Origin: CAZGMJ01 sp964526785
GTDB taxonomy: Bacteria; Planctomycetota; Phycisphaerae; Sedimentisphaerales; Anaerobacaceae
Assembly: GCA_964526785.1 (NCBI GenBank)
Contig: CAZGMJ010000012.1
Coordinates: 40,929-104,928 of the forward strand
DNA: 64,000 bases
Reading direction: 5' to 3'
The position numbers and the translations under genes were made by a program. This document shows positions 1 to 8,168 of this stretch, piece by piece; positions within the stretch are counted from its first letter, which is position 1, and each line of letters begins with the position of its first letter. The notes beneath the pieces were generated by a model. It was not told the DNA's origin and did not search any database. It was given only the letters and a program-made list of their open reading frames with translations.

Positions 1-1498
1 GGTCGGAGTATTTCAGCTCGAAGTGGCGTGTCTCGAACTGTCCCGGCGGCACGTCGATCTCCGCAATCATCTGCTTAACAATCTCGCGCAGGTCTTTTCG
101 TCCAAAGACGATTACCTGCCGCGTTTCCTCCAGGGGTTCGACCAGGATACTGGGAAGATACTGGGTGCCGGGTAGATCCCGAAAGCCGTCTTCGACACTG
201 TCTTCGACTTCCCCCGGATCGGCATACCGCAGTTGCACGATTTCATACTCCGACTCGACCGGCTCTTCCCTGTCCAGCTTTTCGATCCACTGGGCGATCT
301 TCTTCATGTCTTCAGCAGAGCCCCGGGCAATGATCCACTTTCGCCGCGGTTCGGGTATCAGGATAATAGGCCCCGTAGTCTTGCCGACCACCACGGACGC
401 TGCAGAACCGCTTCCACCGCCGCGCGATGGCGGAGGCGAAGCGGGCAAAGGACCGTGCGGCGCGAGATCTGCAACAGCGTTTCTTCCTCCCGCCCGTACC
501 GGCACCGGACTTGGAGCCGGCCGATACCGTCGGAAGCGGTCGCGATCTCTATATGACGAGGATGAATTCGTTCGCCCCTCGCTTTGACCAAGCAACATCT
601 GCAGAATCTGCACAATTTCCGAAGGATCGCCGTATTGAATCTCGAATATCTCGGTCACCATCTGCTCGGCTTCGGGCACGTCGAACTGCTGAATGATCCG
701 CTCGATACGCATGAGATTCGATACCGTGTCAATCACCAGCAGACTGCGCGCGTTTTCGTCCACGCTGACGTAGCCGTGGTCGCCGATAAGCGGCTGTACG
801 ACCGATGACATCTCCGAGGGGTTGTAGTTTCTCAGTTGGAAGAACTTCTGGACAACCTGTTCCTTGTTTGCAATCGCGGCCAGCGGCTGATCGGGTGTTA
901 TCGTCGGAACCTGGCCCATCTTCGCTTCTTCAATAGGCTTGAGGAAGATCGTATCTTCGATTTCTTCGGCAACATACCCTTTCATCCTCAGGGCGCTGTA
1001 TATCTTCGCCAGGGCCTTAGGTCGCGGCATCTTATCCGGCGCATAGATCGTTATCTTTATCTTCTTGGCCTCATCGTGCGGAATAACCGTTTTGCCCGTC
1101 CATTCTGCAATCTTCTGAATGATGTTCTTCATTTCCACGTCATTGAGATTGATGGACTCCATCGGCTCGTTGGGCTCGCGGGGCTTCTCGGGCTCGTTCG
1201 CGTCCGCCACTTCATTGGGCTCAGCAGGTGCATTAGCGTCGGCGGGCGCGTTTGCGTCAGTGGGCTCATTCGGCTCGCCGCGCTGCCCAGGCTCATTGGG
1301 TTCGCCAGCCTCCGACGGCTGATTGGAATCAGCGGCCGGCGCGTTGGCGTCAGCGGGCGCGTTCGAATCGGCAACGGCATTTGGGTCGGCTGCACTCGCT
1401 GCCAGATCCTCCAGGGGCGGACGAAAGCCAATCCACCAGACGATTAGAATTGCCAAAACAGCAACTATCAGCACTAACAATAACTTCGACGCTTTCAA
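1..1498 (-). CDS. gspD: Type II secretion secretin GspD (5' part; runs off the left edge)
   Basis: This is the outer-membrane secretin of the type II secretion system; about 499 residues lie in the window and the pore-forming C-terminal domain is beyond the edge. I translated it by hand because the frame is open to the window edge. TTG at 1496-1498 is the likely start, with AGGTG six bases upstream. Order: an N-terminal membrane segment (residues 5-23), an Asn/Pro/Ala/Asp-rich linker (about 37-112), an N0-like domain (INLNDVEMKNIIQKIAEWTG), then three N1-N3-like repeats with the typical RxLLVIDTxxNLxRIExIIxQFDVP pattern. An Arg/Ser/Pro-rich loop interrupts the N2-like domain. The N-terminal hydrophobic stretch followed by a long linker looks more like a membrane tether than a plain signal peptide. 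It is the most distal visible gene of the gsp operon. Family call is strong; domain borders are estimates. Confidence 0.88.
   Translation of the reverse strand, partial: MKASKLLLVLIVAVLAILIVWWIGFRPPLEDLAASAADPNAVADSNAPADANAPAADSNQPSEAGEPNEPGQRGEPNEPTDANAPADANAPAEPNEVADANEPEKPREPNEPMESINLNDVEMKNIIQKIAEWTGKTVIPHDEAKKIKITIYAPDKMPRPKALAKIYSALRMKGYVAEEIEDTIFLKPIEEAKMGQVPTITPDQPLAAIANKEQVVQKFFQLRNYNPSEMSSVVQPLIGDHGYVSVDENARSLLVIDTVSNLMRIERIIQQFDVPEAEQMVTEIFEIQYGDPSEIVQILQMLLGQSEGRTNSSSSYRDRDRFRRYRPAPSPVPVRAGGRNAVADLAPHGPLPASPPPSRGGGSGSAASVVVGKTTGPIILIPEPRRKWIIARGSAEDMKKIAQWIEKLDREEPVESEYEIVQLRYADPGEVEDSVEDGFRDLPGTQYLPSILVEPLEETRQVIVFGRKDLREIVKQMIAEIDVPPGQFETRHFELKYSD
1163..1390 (-). repeat. Low-complexity repeat coding the N/P/A/D/E linker of GspD
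   Basis: GspD residues about 37-112 are made of degenerate repeats of two short units, A-D-A/S-N-A-P and E-P-N-E-P. At DNA level they appear as imperfect repeats of gcgttcgcgtc-like and cgaacgagccc-like units. The linker separates the N-terminal membrane segment from the N0-like domain and could span the periplasm. Length variation between strains would be expected from slippage; this is inference. Confidence 0.7.
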
Positions 1499-1567
1499 TC
1501 TAATCACCTCTTGTCAATTGTATTGCCCGTTCCTGCAACGTGCGATCACGCCCGGGGCATTCATTGA

Positions 1568-2167
1568 TTATTGTTCGGCTTGCTCACTGCTCTCAGTGTT
1601 TTGAGGTTCCTCTCCGGTTTGCTCTTGCGGCCGGCTTCCATCCGGTGCGGGGCCGGGGCCGCCTTCGCCCGGTCTCGTCCTTCCGGGGCCTCTGCGGCCG
1701 CCTCCGAATCGCTGTCGCATCTGATCGCGATACTCCTGCCGCTCTTCGTCGGACATCGTCTCCCACCTCGCCCGCATTTCCTGCATTCTGGCGCGGTCCT
1801 CTTCAGACATCATGGGCATTCTTCTCTGTCGGCCGTCGTCCGGTCCGCCGGCACGGAACCTCTCGCCTCGCTGCCTGAAGAACTCATCACGCTCTTGGTC
1901 AGACATGTTTTCCACGCGCTGTCGCATTTGTTCTCTGTTGTCCCGTTCAATCTGTCGCTGCTGCTCCGGTGCGGGCCTGTCCGCCAGACGCCGGGCCATC
2001 GCTCCGCCCGGCGCAGGAGGCGACGGCGCCTCTTGCGCTTGCTTTTCCTCGGCAATCTCCACCGCCTTTCGCGTGCGGATCTCGCGAACACCAAGACCGG
2101 CCACGATCGACGCCGCCAGTACTGCGACTGCGCCTACAACCCATATGATTGTCCCTGTAGCTTTCAT
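1568..2167 (-). CDS. Membrane-anchored Arg/Gly-rich protein with MSDEER helical motifs
   Basis: A 199-residue protein with one N-terminal membrane anchor (about residues 6-25) and a charged extracytoplasmic part. It is not assignable to a named family. The body carries three copies of a helical motif: NMSDQERDEFFRQR, MMSEEDRARMQEMR and TMSDEERQEYRDQMRQRF. A Gly/Arg/Pro-rich tail follows. The same motif ends the two GspC-like proteins just upstream in the operon. Short EER/DQER helical repeats recall CpxP/Spy-type (LTxxQ) proteins, but I do not see that motif itself. It lies between the second GspC-like gene and gspD, in line with a role in the secretion apparatus. The existence of the gene is well supported by position and orientation; function is unknown. 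Confidence 0.7.
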   Translation of the reverse strand: MKATGTIIWVVGAVAVLAASIVAGLGVREIRTRKAVEIAEEKQAQEAPSPPAPGGAMARRLADRPAPEQQRQIERDNREQMRQRVENMSDQERDEFFRQRGERFRAGGPDDGRQRRMPMMSEEDRARMQEMRARWETMSDEERQEYRDQMRQRFGGGRRGPGRTRPGEGGPGPAPDGSRPQEQTGEEPQNTESSEQAEQ

Positions 2168-2187
2168 ACGTGCACCTCAGTTTCCAT

Positions 2188-2922
2188 TTATCGGGGTCCT
2201 CTGCCGCCTCGTCCACCAAACCCACCGGGTGGTCCGCCACCCGGCCCACGTCCGCCGAACCGTCCTCGCATTCGTTCCCTGAACTCGCGGCGTTCTTCTT
2301 CGGACATATTCATAAAGCGTTCTCTCATATCAGCGAATCGCTGGCGCATGTCCTCGGGCGGTCCACCGCCCGGAGGTCCCGGAGGGCCGCCGCCCTGCAC
2401 CACCACTCTGCCGGGTGCACCCCCGCCGGACCTTGTCGGACGTCTGCCCGGTCCGCGATCTCCCGGTCCATCATCGGATCCTTGCGTCGCCAGCGGTGCG
2501 AACGTCTTTTCCTGCCCCTCCCACTCCACTTTTACCTGTGTTGGCTCGATTTCAAGCACCTTTGCGTCCGCCACGCTTTGCCCCTCCTCATACCATTTGC
2601 CGTTTATGAACGCCTCGCTACCCAGGATACCGGGCACGCCTTTGACGGGATGCTGCTTCGGCTGAGGAGGTGCGAAGAGATTCTTCTTCTTCAACTCGTC
2701 GGCGAGCGATCTTGATTTTGCCAGGTGCTCTTCCATGTCGTTCTCATCCGAAGAGCCTGCATTCGCCGCCCGGCCGGCCAGATCCTTCGCCCATGCCGCG
2801 GCCGTTTGAAATCCTACCAGCTTAGCCAGAATCAAGATGCCGAGCAAACCTGAAGCCACAAGAAGAGACGCTGATAGCACATGTTCTCTTCCGTTTAGTC
2901 TTTTAGCAATCTTCAAATCCAT
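2188..2922 (-). CDS. GspC-like inner-membrane protein, copy 2, with Arg/Gly-rich MSEEER tail
   Basis: A 244-residue bitopic protein: short cytoplasmic N-terminus, membrane segment about residues 16-36, then a HR-like domain (residues about 75-145) containing KKKNLFAPPQPKQHPVKG, GILGSEAFINGK, a small hydrophobic strand and VKVEWEGQEKTF. This is the layout of GspC/PilP homology-region domains, which bind the N0 domain of the secretin. The tail is extremely Gly/Pro/Arg-rich and holds NMSEEERREFRERMRGRF. It is a tandem paralogue of the gene at 2973-3701: the LFAPP.PKQHPVK block and the strand pattern match. The two differ in their linkers and in the tail. Assignment to GspC rests on the HR pattern and on operon position, not on a search. 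Confidence 0.72.
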   Translation of the reverse strand: MDLKIAKRLNGREHVLSASLLVASGLLGILILAKLVGFQTAAAWAKDLAGRAANAGSSDENDMEEHLAKSRSLADELKKKNLFAPPQPKQHPVKGVPGILGSEAFINGKWYEEGQSVADAKVLEIEPTQVKVEWEGQEKTFAPLATQGSDDGPGDRGPGRRPTRSGGGAPGRVVVQGGGPPGPPGGGPPEDMRQRFADMRERFMNMSEEERREFRERMRGRFGGRGPGGGPPGGFGGRGGRGPR

Positions 2923-2972
2923 ATCGCACCTCGATTAGACGCTGTCAAGAAAGCGGCCATGCGTCAACGGCG

Positions 2973-3701
2973 TCACATCTGCTTCCACTGTTCCATAACC
3001 TTCTGCTTCTCTTCATCCGACATCCTGCCCCACTCGGCCTTGGCCTCGGCCTTCTGCTCGTCCGGCATCTGATTCCACTTTTCGATGAACTTGGCCCGCA
3101 ACTCCGGCGACAACTCAACGCCCAGCCAGGCCAGCGGGTCCTCGGCGGATGAGCGCGTTGGAGCCACCGCTGTCTGAGTCTGTCCTCGACTCATCTGGGT
3201 TGGCGCCTGTTGCGGCTGCGACACACGCGAGCCTGTGTTCGACGGCCTTTCCGGCTGCGGTTCGCTCGCGGCCGCCATCGGCGCAAAGTCTTTGGTCTTG
3301 CCATCCCATTCGATCACGACCTTTGTTGAATGCACAGATACAACCGTAGCATCACCAATCTTATCGCCGGCGCCATAGAGTTTGCCGTTTATCAGCACTT
3401 CATCACCTAATATGCCCTGAACGCTCTTGACGGGGTGCTGCTTCGGAGGAGGCGGAGCGAAGAGGTTCTTCTTCTTCAACTCGTTCGCCAGAGCCGTCGA
3501 CTCCGAAAGGTGCTCTTCCATGTAGGCGTCCCCGCCAAGTGGGGAGGTCGATGCATCTTTAGCGAGACTCTGCGCCCGCGCCGAGTCCATATAGAAGGCG
3601 GCCACCTTGGCTGCCGTCAATACGATCAGGACGGCTGCGACAGCGAGCATTCCCGCTGCCAGAAGTTGTTTCTTGTGTTCTTTTACCCTGTCTATGTTCA
3701 T
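2973..3701 (-). CDS. GspC-like inner-membrane protein, copy 1
   Basis: About 242 residues from ATG at 3699-3701; an in-frame TTG lies three codons earlier. It has a membrane segment (about residues 15-35), an acidic MEEHLSESTALANELKKK linker, and a GspC/PilP-like HR domain with NLFAPPPPKQHPVKSVQG, GILGDEVLINGK and VVIEWDGKTKDF. The C-terminal part, after a Gln/Pro/Thr/Ser linker, is predicted helical, with LSPELRAKFIEKWNQM, MPDEQKAEAKAEW and MSDEEKQKVMEQWKQM. It should link the inner-membrane platform to the secretin. Two GspC-like proteins in tandem is unusual for a type II system; they could form a heteromer or act at alternative stages. Confidence 0.75.
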   Translation of the reverse strand: MNIDRVKEHKKQLLAAGMLAVAAVLIVLTAAKVAAFYMDSARAQSLAKDASTSPLGGDAYMEEHLSESTALANELKKKNLFAPPPPKQHPVKSVQGILGDEVLINGKLYGAGDKIGDATVVSVHSTKVVIEWDGKTKDFAPMAAASEPQPERPSNTGSRVSQPQQAPTQMSRGQTQTAVAPTRSSAEDPLAWLGVELSPELRAKFIEKWNQMPDEQKAEAKAEWGRMSDEEKQKVMEQWKQM

Positions 3702-3745
3702 GCTATTCAAGCTTCAGAGGTCTGAATGGCCGTCGGCAACACCGT

Positions 3746-4261
3746 CTATTTCACCAGCGTTGAGACGGTCAGATCCAATTCAACTTCCTGCGGTTTTTTC
3801 TTGTCAGTGCGAATTTGAAACTCCTCGACCGCAACCAGATACGGGTTTTCATTCAGATTCGCCAGGAGATTCATAACCTGGTCGAATCTGCACTTCGCAC
3901 TGCACTCGACGAGCAACGTCTTGTAGCCTCCTACGGTGGTCTTGCCCGAGGAAAGGAATCGCAGAGGTTTGTTGTTGATGCCCGCCTTTTTGAACTGCTC
4001 GCGGAGTTTGTCACGAAACAGAAATTGTTGCTCCTCATGCGGCTTAGGCATTTCGAGCACGGGCACGATAGTCAACAGGCCCGCCTGTCTGGCCTTACCG
4101 ACGTCGATTGCTTCCAACTTGCTCCTTACACGCACTATTTCCGCCCGGACCTCTTTCCAATGATCCATCCACTTCATACCGAGATAGAACACAAGTATCA
4201 GGCCGACGCCGACGGTTCCCAATTTTAGCGTGCGGATGTCTTTTTCACTTAGTTTCTGCAT
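3746..4261 (-). CDS. gspM: GspM-like inner-membrane platform protein
   Basis: A 171-residue bitopic protein: short cytoplasmic N-terminus, membrane segment at residues 13-30, a coiled-coil-prone stretch (WKEVRAEIVRVRSKLEAID), then a ferredoxin-like periplasmic domain ending with VEEFQIRTDKKKPQEVELDLTVS. This layout fits GspM/PilO. It starts nine bases after the stop of the GspL-like gene upstream and shares the operon. GspM pairs with GspL in the assembly platform. Sequence conservation in GspM is low, so the name relies on topology, size and position. Confidence 0.72.
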   Translation of the reverse strand: MQKLSEKDIRTLKLGTVGVGLILVFYLGMKWMDHWKEVRAEIVRVRSKLEAIDVGKARQAGLLTIVPVLEMPKPHEEQQFLFRDKLREQFKKAGINNKPLRFLSSGKTTVGGYKTLLVECSAKCRFDQVMNLLANLNENPYLVAVEEFQIRTDKKKPQEVELDLTVSTLVK

Positions 4262-4270
4262 GTTCCGGCC

Positions 4271-5752
4271 TCACCTGGCATAGCGCGATATCGCGGCCTT
4301 GCGTGTGCTGAAATTCTTATAGTCGAAATCGATCGTGAAGTTGACTTTGCTGCCTTTTGATTCAGGCGTTTGGTTTGAGATAACGGCATTGTCGACGTCG
4401 TTATCCTCCAGCAAAGCCTCCTGAAAGTCGTACATGGTATCCTGATTGTCTGCCTGGCCGCTGACGCTGACGGGCTTACCCTTATTGAAATGGAGGGACG
4501 TTAGTTTAATGCCGCGCTGCCCTTTTTCGTTCACCAGTTTGATCAGCGCAAGCATATCCGGACGGGCCTGGGCCACAGCCTTCATCAACTTCTGTCTGGC
4601 AATCAAATCCTGCATCTCCGTCTCGGAGAGTGAAGCTTCGATCCGGCGTTCGAGCGCCCCCGGCGTTGCGGCGTCGACGGCATACGCCACGGCCAGCAGC
4701 AAGAGGACCATCGCTCCGGCGATCGCTATCGCTACCCGAGGCGACAATATCCAATGCTTATTTCTCTTTTCTTCCCTCGGCTCATAGAGTTTATCGAACA
4801 GATCAAGCCACTTACGTTCCGATTCCAGGGCCATCGAAGCCAGGCCTATAGGCACTCTGTAGTCGTAAAGATCTTCGGCGGAAAGATCGCTCTTGCCGGC
4901 CGAAACGGGCGTGTGCGGCAATACGCTTGCGGCGTTAAAGCCCGCGGAAGCCAGTGTGGCGACCATTTGTTCGATATACTCATTGCCGTCGGACAGGGCC
5001 AGGATCGGCAAATCACCGCCCTCACCGATATCGAACAGCCCGAGGATGCTCTTCATATCCTGTACGAATCGCTCGGGAACGTGCGTATGATGGGATCGGG
5101 CGGCGCGAAAATCCTCCGAACCGGTGTCCAATACGACCGCATTGCACAATTCGCCGTTCCGTACCCGGCAGACCTGTGTTTCATGCCTGCGGACATTGAG
5201 CAGCACTGCATCGCTCTGGCGGGCATCGAACAGGCGTTTCCACGCCTCGACAACGCCCTCACAGTCAAGCACGATATTCGTTGGAGAGAAGAATCCTACC
5301 TGATTGACAAAACTCCTGAGGCGATCCGTTCGCGCTGCCGCCATGGTAACGGGAAGTTCACCGTTTTGAGAACTCCCTACGCGCCAAGCAAACTGCATCT
5401 GACTGGCCGGCAGCGGCAGGCGGCTCTCAGCCTGCAGGCGAACAATCGAAGCGATCTCCCCCTTCGCAGCCGGCGGCACACCGAGCGTGTAAAAAGCAAC
5501 ACCGGAGGTGTCGAAACCGACAACCACAGGGTGGTCGTGGCGCCCTTTTGTCGCATTGCCATCTCCGTTCAGCAATCCGCACTTATCGGCAAAAGACTGC
5601 CAGTCCGAGCGTTCATCGTCGTCGCTCTTGGCCCAGACCAGCTCGAAGCCCGCCTCTGCACGGCGGAGCTTGATGGCCCTGAGCCAGCCGTCAGCCCGCG
5701 TCAGTGCTATGACCGACCTGTGTTGATGTGTACTGCCCGTACGCGTACTCAT
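4271..5752 (-). CDS. gspL: GspL-like actin-fold/membrane platform protein
   Basis: A 493-residue protein. Residues 1-320 are a cytoplasmic, PilM/GspL-type domain (VVGFDTSGVAFYTLGVPP, RLQAESRLPLPASQMQFAW, a conserved LPLP element near the middle of such proteins). A membrane segment follows (about 346-366, VAIAIAGAMVLLLLAVAYAV), then a coiled coil and a PilN/GspL-like periplasmic domain (VNEKGQRGIKLTSLHFNKG, VSVSGQADNQDTMYDFQEAL). It should recruit the GspE ATPase and bind GspM. Its ATG overlaps the gspK stop by one base (TAATG), so the two are probably translationally coupled. The length suits a PilM-PilN-like fusion, as is usual for GspL. Confidence 0.8.
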   Translation of the reverse strand: MSTRTGSTHQHRSVIALTRADGWLRAIKLRRAEAGFELVWAKSDDDERSDWQSFADKCGLLNGDGNATKGRHDHPVVVGFDTSGVAFYTLGVPPAAKGEIASIVRLQAESRLPLPASQMQFAWRVGSSQNGELPVTMAAARTDRLRSFVNQVGFFSPTNIVLDCEGVVEAWKRLFDARQSDAVLLNVRRHETQVCRVRNGELCNAVVLDTGSEDFRAARSHHTHVPERFVQDMKSILGLFDIGEGGDLPILALSDGNEYIEQMVATLASAGFNAASVLPHTPVSAGKSDLSAEDLYDYRVPIGLASMALESERKWLDLFDKLYEPREEKRNKHWILSPRVAIAIAGAMVLLLLAVAYAVDAATPGALERRIEASLSETEMQDLIARQKLMKAVAQARPDMLALIKLVNEKGQRGIKLTSLHFNKGKPVSVSGQADNQDTMYDFQEALLEDNDVDNAVISNQTPESKGSKVNFTIDFDYKNFSTRKAAISRYAR

Positions 5753-7029
5753 TAATTACCTGCTCCCTGATACCAATATAGCAGCTCGTATGGGGACTCA
5801 CTTCTGTCCACCACAGCCTCGGTAATCACTGTGATACCGTTTCCCGCCCCCCTGTTCGCGGTCGCCCAGCATCTAATCATAAAGACGTCTGAGACAACCG
5901 TAATTGATTCAGAAAAATCCTGAAAAAGACCACTGTTCATGCCCTGGACCTGCTCAAGCTCTTGCGGATCCTCTATCCCGTACGGCATTGACTCACGGTA
6001 GGCTATGATGTTCTCCGCGGTCTGCCATGCTGTGTCGTCGCCGCCGAGCAAAGCCGCCAGAACGTACACAGATGCCGTGTTGACGTTAATCTGTGTATCA
6101 GATCCGCCGTCCTGCTCGCTGTTGTTCTGGCTATTGCCGGACTGGTTGTTCGAATTAGCCTGATTACCGCTTTGCTGATTGCTTGTCTGTTGATTGCCTT
6201 GCTGGTTGCCGGAATTCCGGTCATCCCCCTGCTGGCTGCCACTTTGTTGATTGTTCGATTGGTTCTGGTTGCTGCTTTGCTGATTGCCCCCCTGCTGGCC
6301 GGATGTCTGCTGTTGGTTGCCACCCGGCCCGGCCGGACTGTCCTGACTTTCTGCACGGGGATAGCAGGTCAGGTAGCTGATCCAGCCTTCGTCGAGAATA
6401 TCGTCCGCGTCGTCGTACGGGAGGCTCTGATCCCCATCATTTTCATTATAATCCAGTTGTCCGTTCAGGTTCCAGTCCTCGCCGTAGAGCAATTCCTTTG
6501 TAACGCCCCGGACCATAAGCAACTCTCGAATGGTCCTGAATGCATCATTTCTGATGTAATAGGGATAGTCGATGTTCTCGTAGTATCCCGCTTCGGCGCC
6601 GCTGGGTTGCACCTGATCATCGCTGTCCCGCCAATCCACGATGGCATCCGCTATTTCCTGCGTCATCTCGGGCAATACGAGCAACTGTTCGGCCGTAACC
6701 GTGTTGATGTTCAGTTTGCTCGTTTCGTCCACCACTTTGATGTTCAGCACGCAACCTTCCATCGCGATATCGTTCAAATCGGCGGCGTTGTCGCTCCATA
6801 GATCCGTCAACGCATCGGTTTCTCTTTCATCCTCATACAGCAGCGCTGCAGCCTTCTCCACGCCTGCTCGGCCGGCCCACCGGCAGCGCATTTCATCCAC
6901 ATGCGACAATTGCACCTTTGTGTCGAGGCGGCTGCTCCTGCTGGCCGTCGTGACAATGGCTATCAGAATGAGCACAAGCCACAGTACGGCGACCAGCGCA
7001 AGGCCTTTGTTGTTCTTCGATAGTCTCAT
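5752..7029 (-). CDS. gspK: Type II secretion minor pseudopilin GspK with Q/N-rich insertion
   Basis: About 425 residues from ATG at 7027-7029 (N-terminus MRLSKNNKGLALVAVLWLV, a prepilin-type leader). It has the pseudopilin helix (residues 8-40), a first SAM-like helix-hairpin-helix domain (LNINTVTAEQLLVLPEM, IADAIVDWRDSDD) and a second one at the C-terminus (INVNTASVYVLAALLGGDD, ENIIAYRESM). The DWRDSDD acidic cluster suits a calcium site. A 75-residue stretch made almost only of Q, N, S and G (about 236-310) lies between the two domains and is not part of the usual fold. A longer start at 7143 would overlap gspJ by 89 bases and lacks the leader logic. GspK caps the pseudopilus tip together with GspI and GspJ. 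Confidence 0.88.
   Translation of the reverse strand: MRLSKNNKGLALVAVLWLVLILIAIVTTASRSSRLDTKVQLSHVDEMRCRWAGRAGVEKAAALLYEDERETDALTDLWSDNAADLNDIAMEGCVLNIKVVDETSKLNINTVTAEQLLVLPEMTQEIADAIVDWRDSDDQVQPSGAEAGYYENIDYPYYIRNDAFRTIRELLMVRGVTKELLYGEDWNLNGQLDYNENDGDQSLPYDDADDILDEGWISYLTCYPRAESQDSPAGPGGNQQQTSGQQGGNQQSSNQNQSNNQQSGSQQGDDRNSGNQQGNQQTSNQQSGNQANSNNQSGNSQNNSEQDGGSDTQINVNTASVYVLAALLGGDDTAWQTAENIIAYRESMPYGIEDPQELEQVQGMNSGLFQDFSESITVVSDVFMIRCWATANRGAGNGITVITEAVVDRSESPYELLYWYQGAGN
6100..6324 (-). repeat. Q/N/S/G low-complexity insertion within gspK
   Basis: The coding strand repeats variants of caa/cag, aac/aat and agc/ggc codons, giving units such as GNQQ, SNQQSGN and SQQGDD. It spans GspK residues about 236-310. 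The composition is prion-like. Both flanking domains remain intact and in frame, so the insertion appears tolerated and is probably surface exposed. Confidence 0.85.
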
Positions 7030-7054
7030 AGGTTGATAAACGCCATGAAAACCA

Positions 7055-7759
7055 CTAATTCCCTTCCGCCAGACTGCTTGCAGCGCTGCCTTCGTCCGTT
7101 TCCTGGCCGGATTCAGAGATTCCACTGCCTGCATTACGTGCATAGTTTATGAGGAACGATTCGACGGCGGGAGAACCTGCCGATGTTCGGCTGCTTACAA
7201 GACTGACTTCCACCAGATCGGGCAAAGCCTGCATTTCCTCGGGCCATTCCGTGGACCACTCCTCGCCGTCGAAGAATCGCATCTGAAACGCTGCGATATC
7301 CTCGGCCACAGCCATCAAAATGCCCCCCGGCTCAACGATCTCTTTGTCCGGATTGGGCCACAGGCGGCGCATCAGGACGGACCGCTCGTCCTGCTGTTCT
7401 ACGTAATACTCCACCTCATACACCTCTCCTTCCGGCTGCCCGGGCCTGGCCCTGGTTCGACTGATCGTATAGCACAGCAGATAACTGTTGGCGCCCTCCT
7501 CGATGTCCCCGCCCATTGCAGTAAACTGCGTATTGTCCGTATCCTCGTCCCGGTAGAGATTGATCAGATCTCTTTGCAGCATCGCGGCTGCAAAACGTAT
7601 CTCCGCCGAGTCCAGAATATTCTCATCCAGTTTCTGTGCGCTGGCGCTGACCGCTTGCAGCGTGCCGACCGCCACGAGTGCAATGAAACTGGTGATGGTT
7701 GTGGCCACCAGCACCTCTACGAGGGTGAACCCATGATGTCGCGTGGGATTACTGCGCAC
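7055..7759 (-). CDS. gspJ: Type II secretion minor pseudopilin GspJ
   Basis: A 234-residue prepilin: short basic leader, cleavage/methylation motif HGFTLVEVLVAT with Glu at +5 (residues 9-20), a long hydrophobic helix, then a beta-rich globular domain (YEVEYYVEQQDERSVLMRRLWPNPD is the region typical of GspJ). The GTG start at 7757-7759 overlaps the gspI stop. The C-terminus is polar, rich in Ser, Glu and Gly. It should be processed by a prepilin peptidase, which is not in this window, and join the pseudopilus tip with GspI and GspK. Confidence 0.85.
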   Translation of the reverse strand: MRSNPTRHHGFTLVEVLVATTITSFIALVAVGTLQAVSASAQKLDENILDSAEIRFAAAMLQRDLINLYRDEDTDNTQFTAMGGDIEEGANSYLLCYTISRTRARPGQPEGEVYEVEYYVEQQDERSVLMRRLWPNPDKEIVEPGGILMAVAEDIAAFQMRFFDGEEWSTEWPEEMQALPDLVEVSLVSSRTSAGSPAVESFLINYARNAGSGISESGQETDEGSAASSLAEGN

Positions 7760-8168
7760 CGCTCTGCCCTCCCTGGGCCTCTTCGGCCAGCGCGTACGTG
7801 CTCAGGCCATCGAACATGGTCTGCACCACGAGCTGACGCGGACGGTTCATTTCCACCCAGCGGACGGTAATACTCACAAGATACAGACTGTCGATCTCCT
7901 GATACTCGTAGGCTACTTCCCACCGATAGCTTGGTTCATAATCCTCCACAACACCTTCGGTCTGGCCCATTTCGATGAAGTCGTCTATGCCGATGTAGTC
8001 GATCATGCGCAGTTGCCTGTCCGCCACGGCGGCGGCCACTTCGTATTGTCTGTTGAGGCGGGCCATTGTCAGCGCATTGGTACTGATCGCGGCCACGGTC
8101 AGGACCGCACCGGAAAGTATGGCGCTTGCAACAAGCGTCTCAACCAGACTGAACCCTCTATTGCGCAT
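7749..8168 (-). CDS. gspI: Type II secretion minor pseudopilin GspI-like
   Basis: About 139 residues from ATG at 8166-8168, giving the prepilin leader MRNRGFSLVETLVASAILSG with Glu at +5. An earlier in-frame ATG five codons upstream gives a less typical leader. A short beta domain follows (YRWEVAYEYQEID, LYLVSITVRWVEMNRP), as in GspI. The start overlaps the gspH stop by eleven bases and the end overlaps gspJ by eleven. The GspI identity comes from size, order and the ending pattern; a GspH/GspI swap is unlikely. Confidence 0.82.
   Translation of the reverse strand: MRNRGFSLVETLVASAILSGAVLTVAAISTNALTMARLNRQYEVAAAVADRQLRMIDYIGIDDFIEMGQTEGVVEDYEPSYRWEVAYEYQEIDSLYLVSITVRWVEMNRPRQLVVQTMFDGLSTYALAEEAQGGQSGAQ

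Noticed and set aside
4754..5755. 333-codon open frame on the plus strand
   Set aside because: Antisense to the GspL-like gene in the middle of a tight operon. No domain is visible.
7030..7143. Longer N-terminus for gspK
   Set aside because: The extra 38 residues overlap gspJ and put the prepilin leader in the interior of the protein, where it could not be processed.
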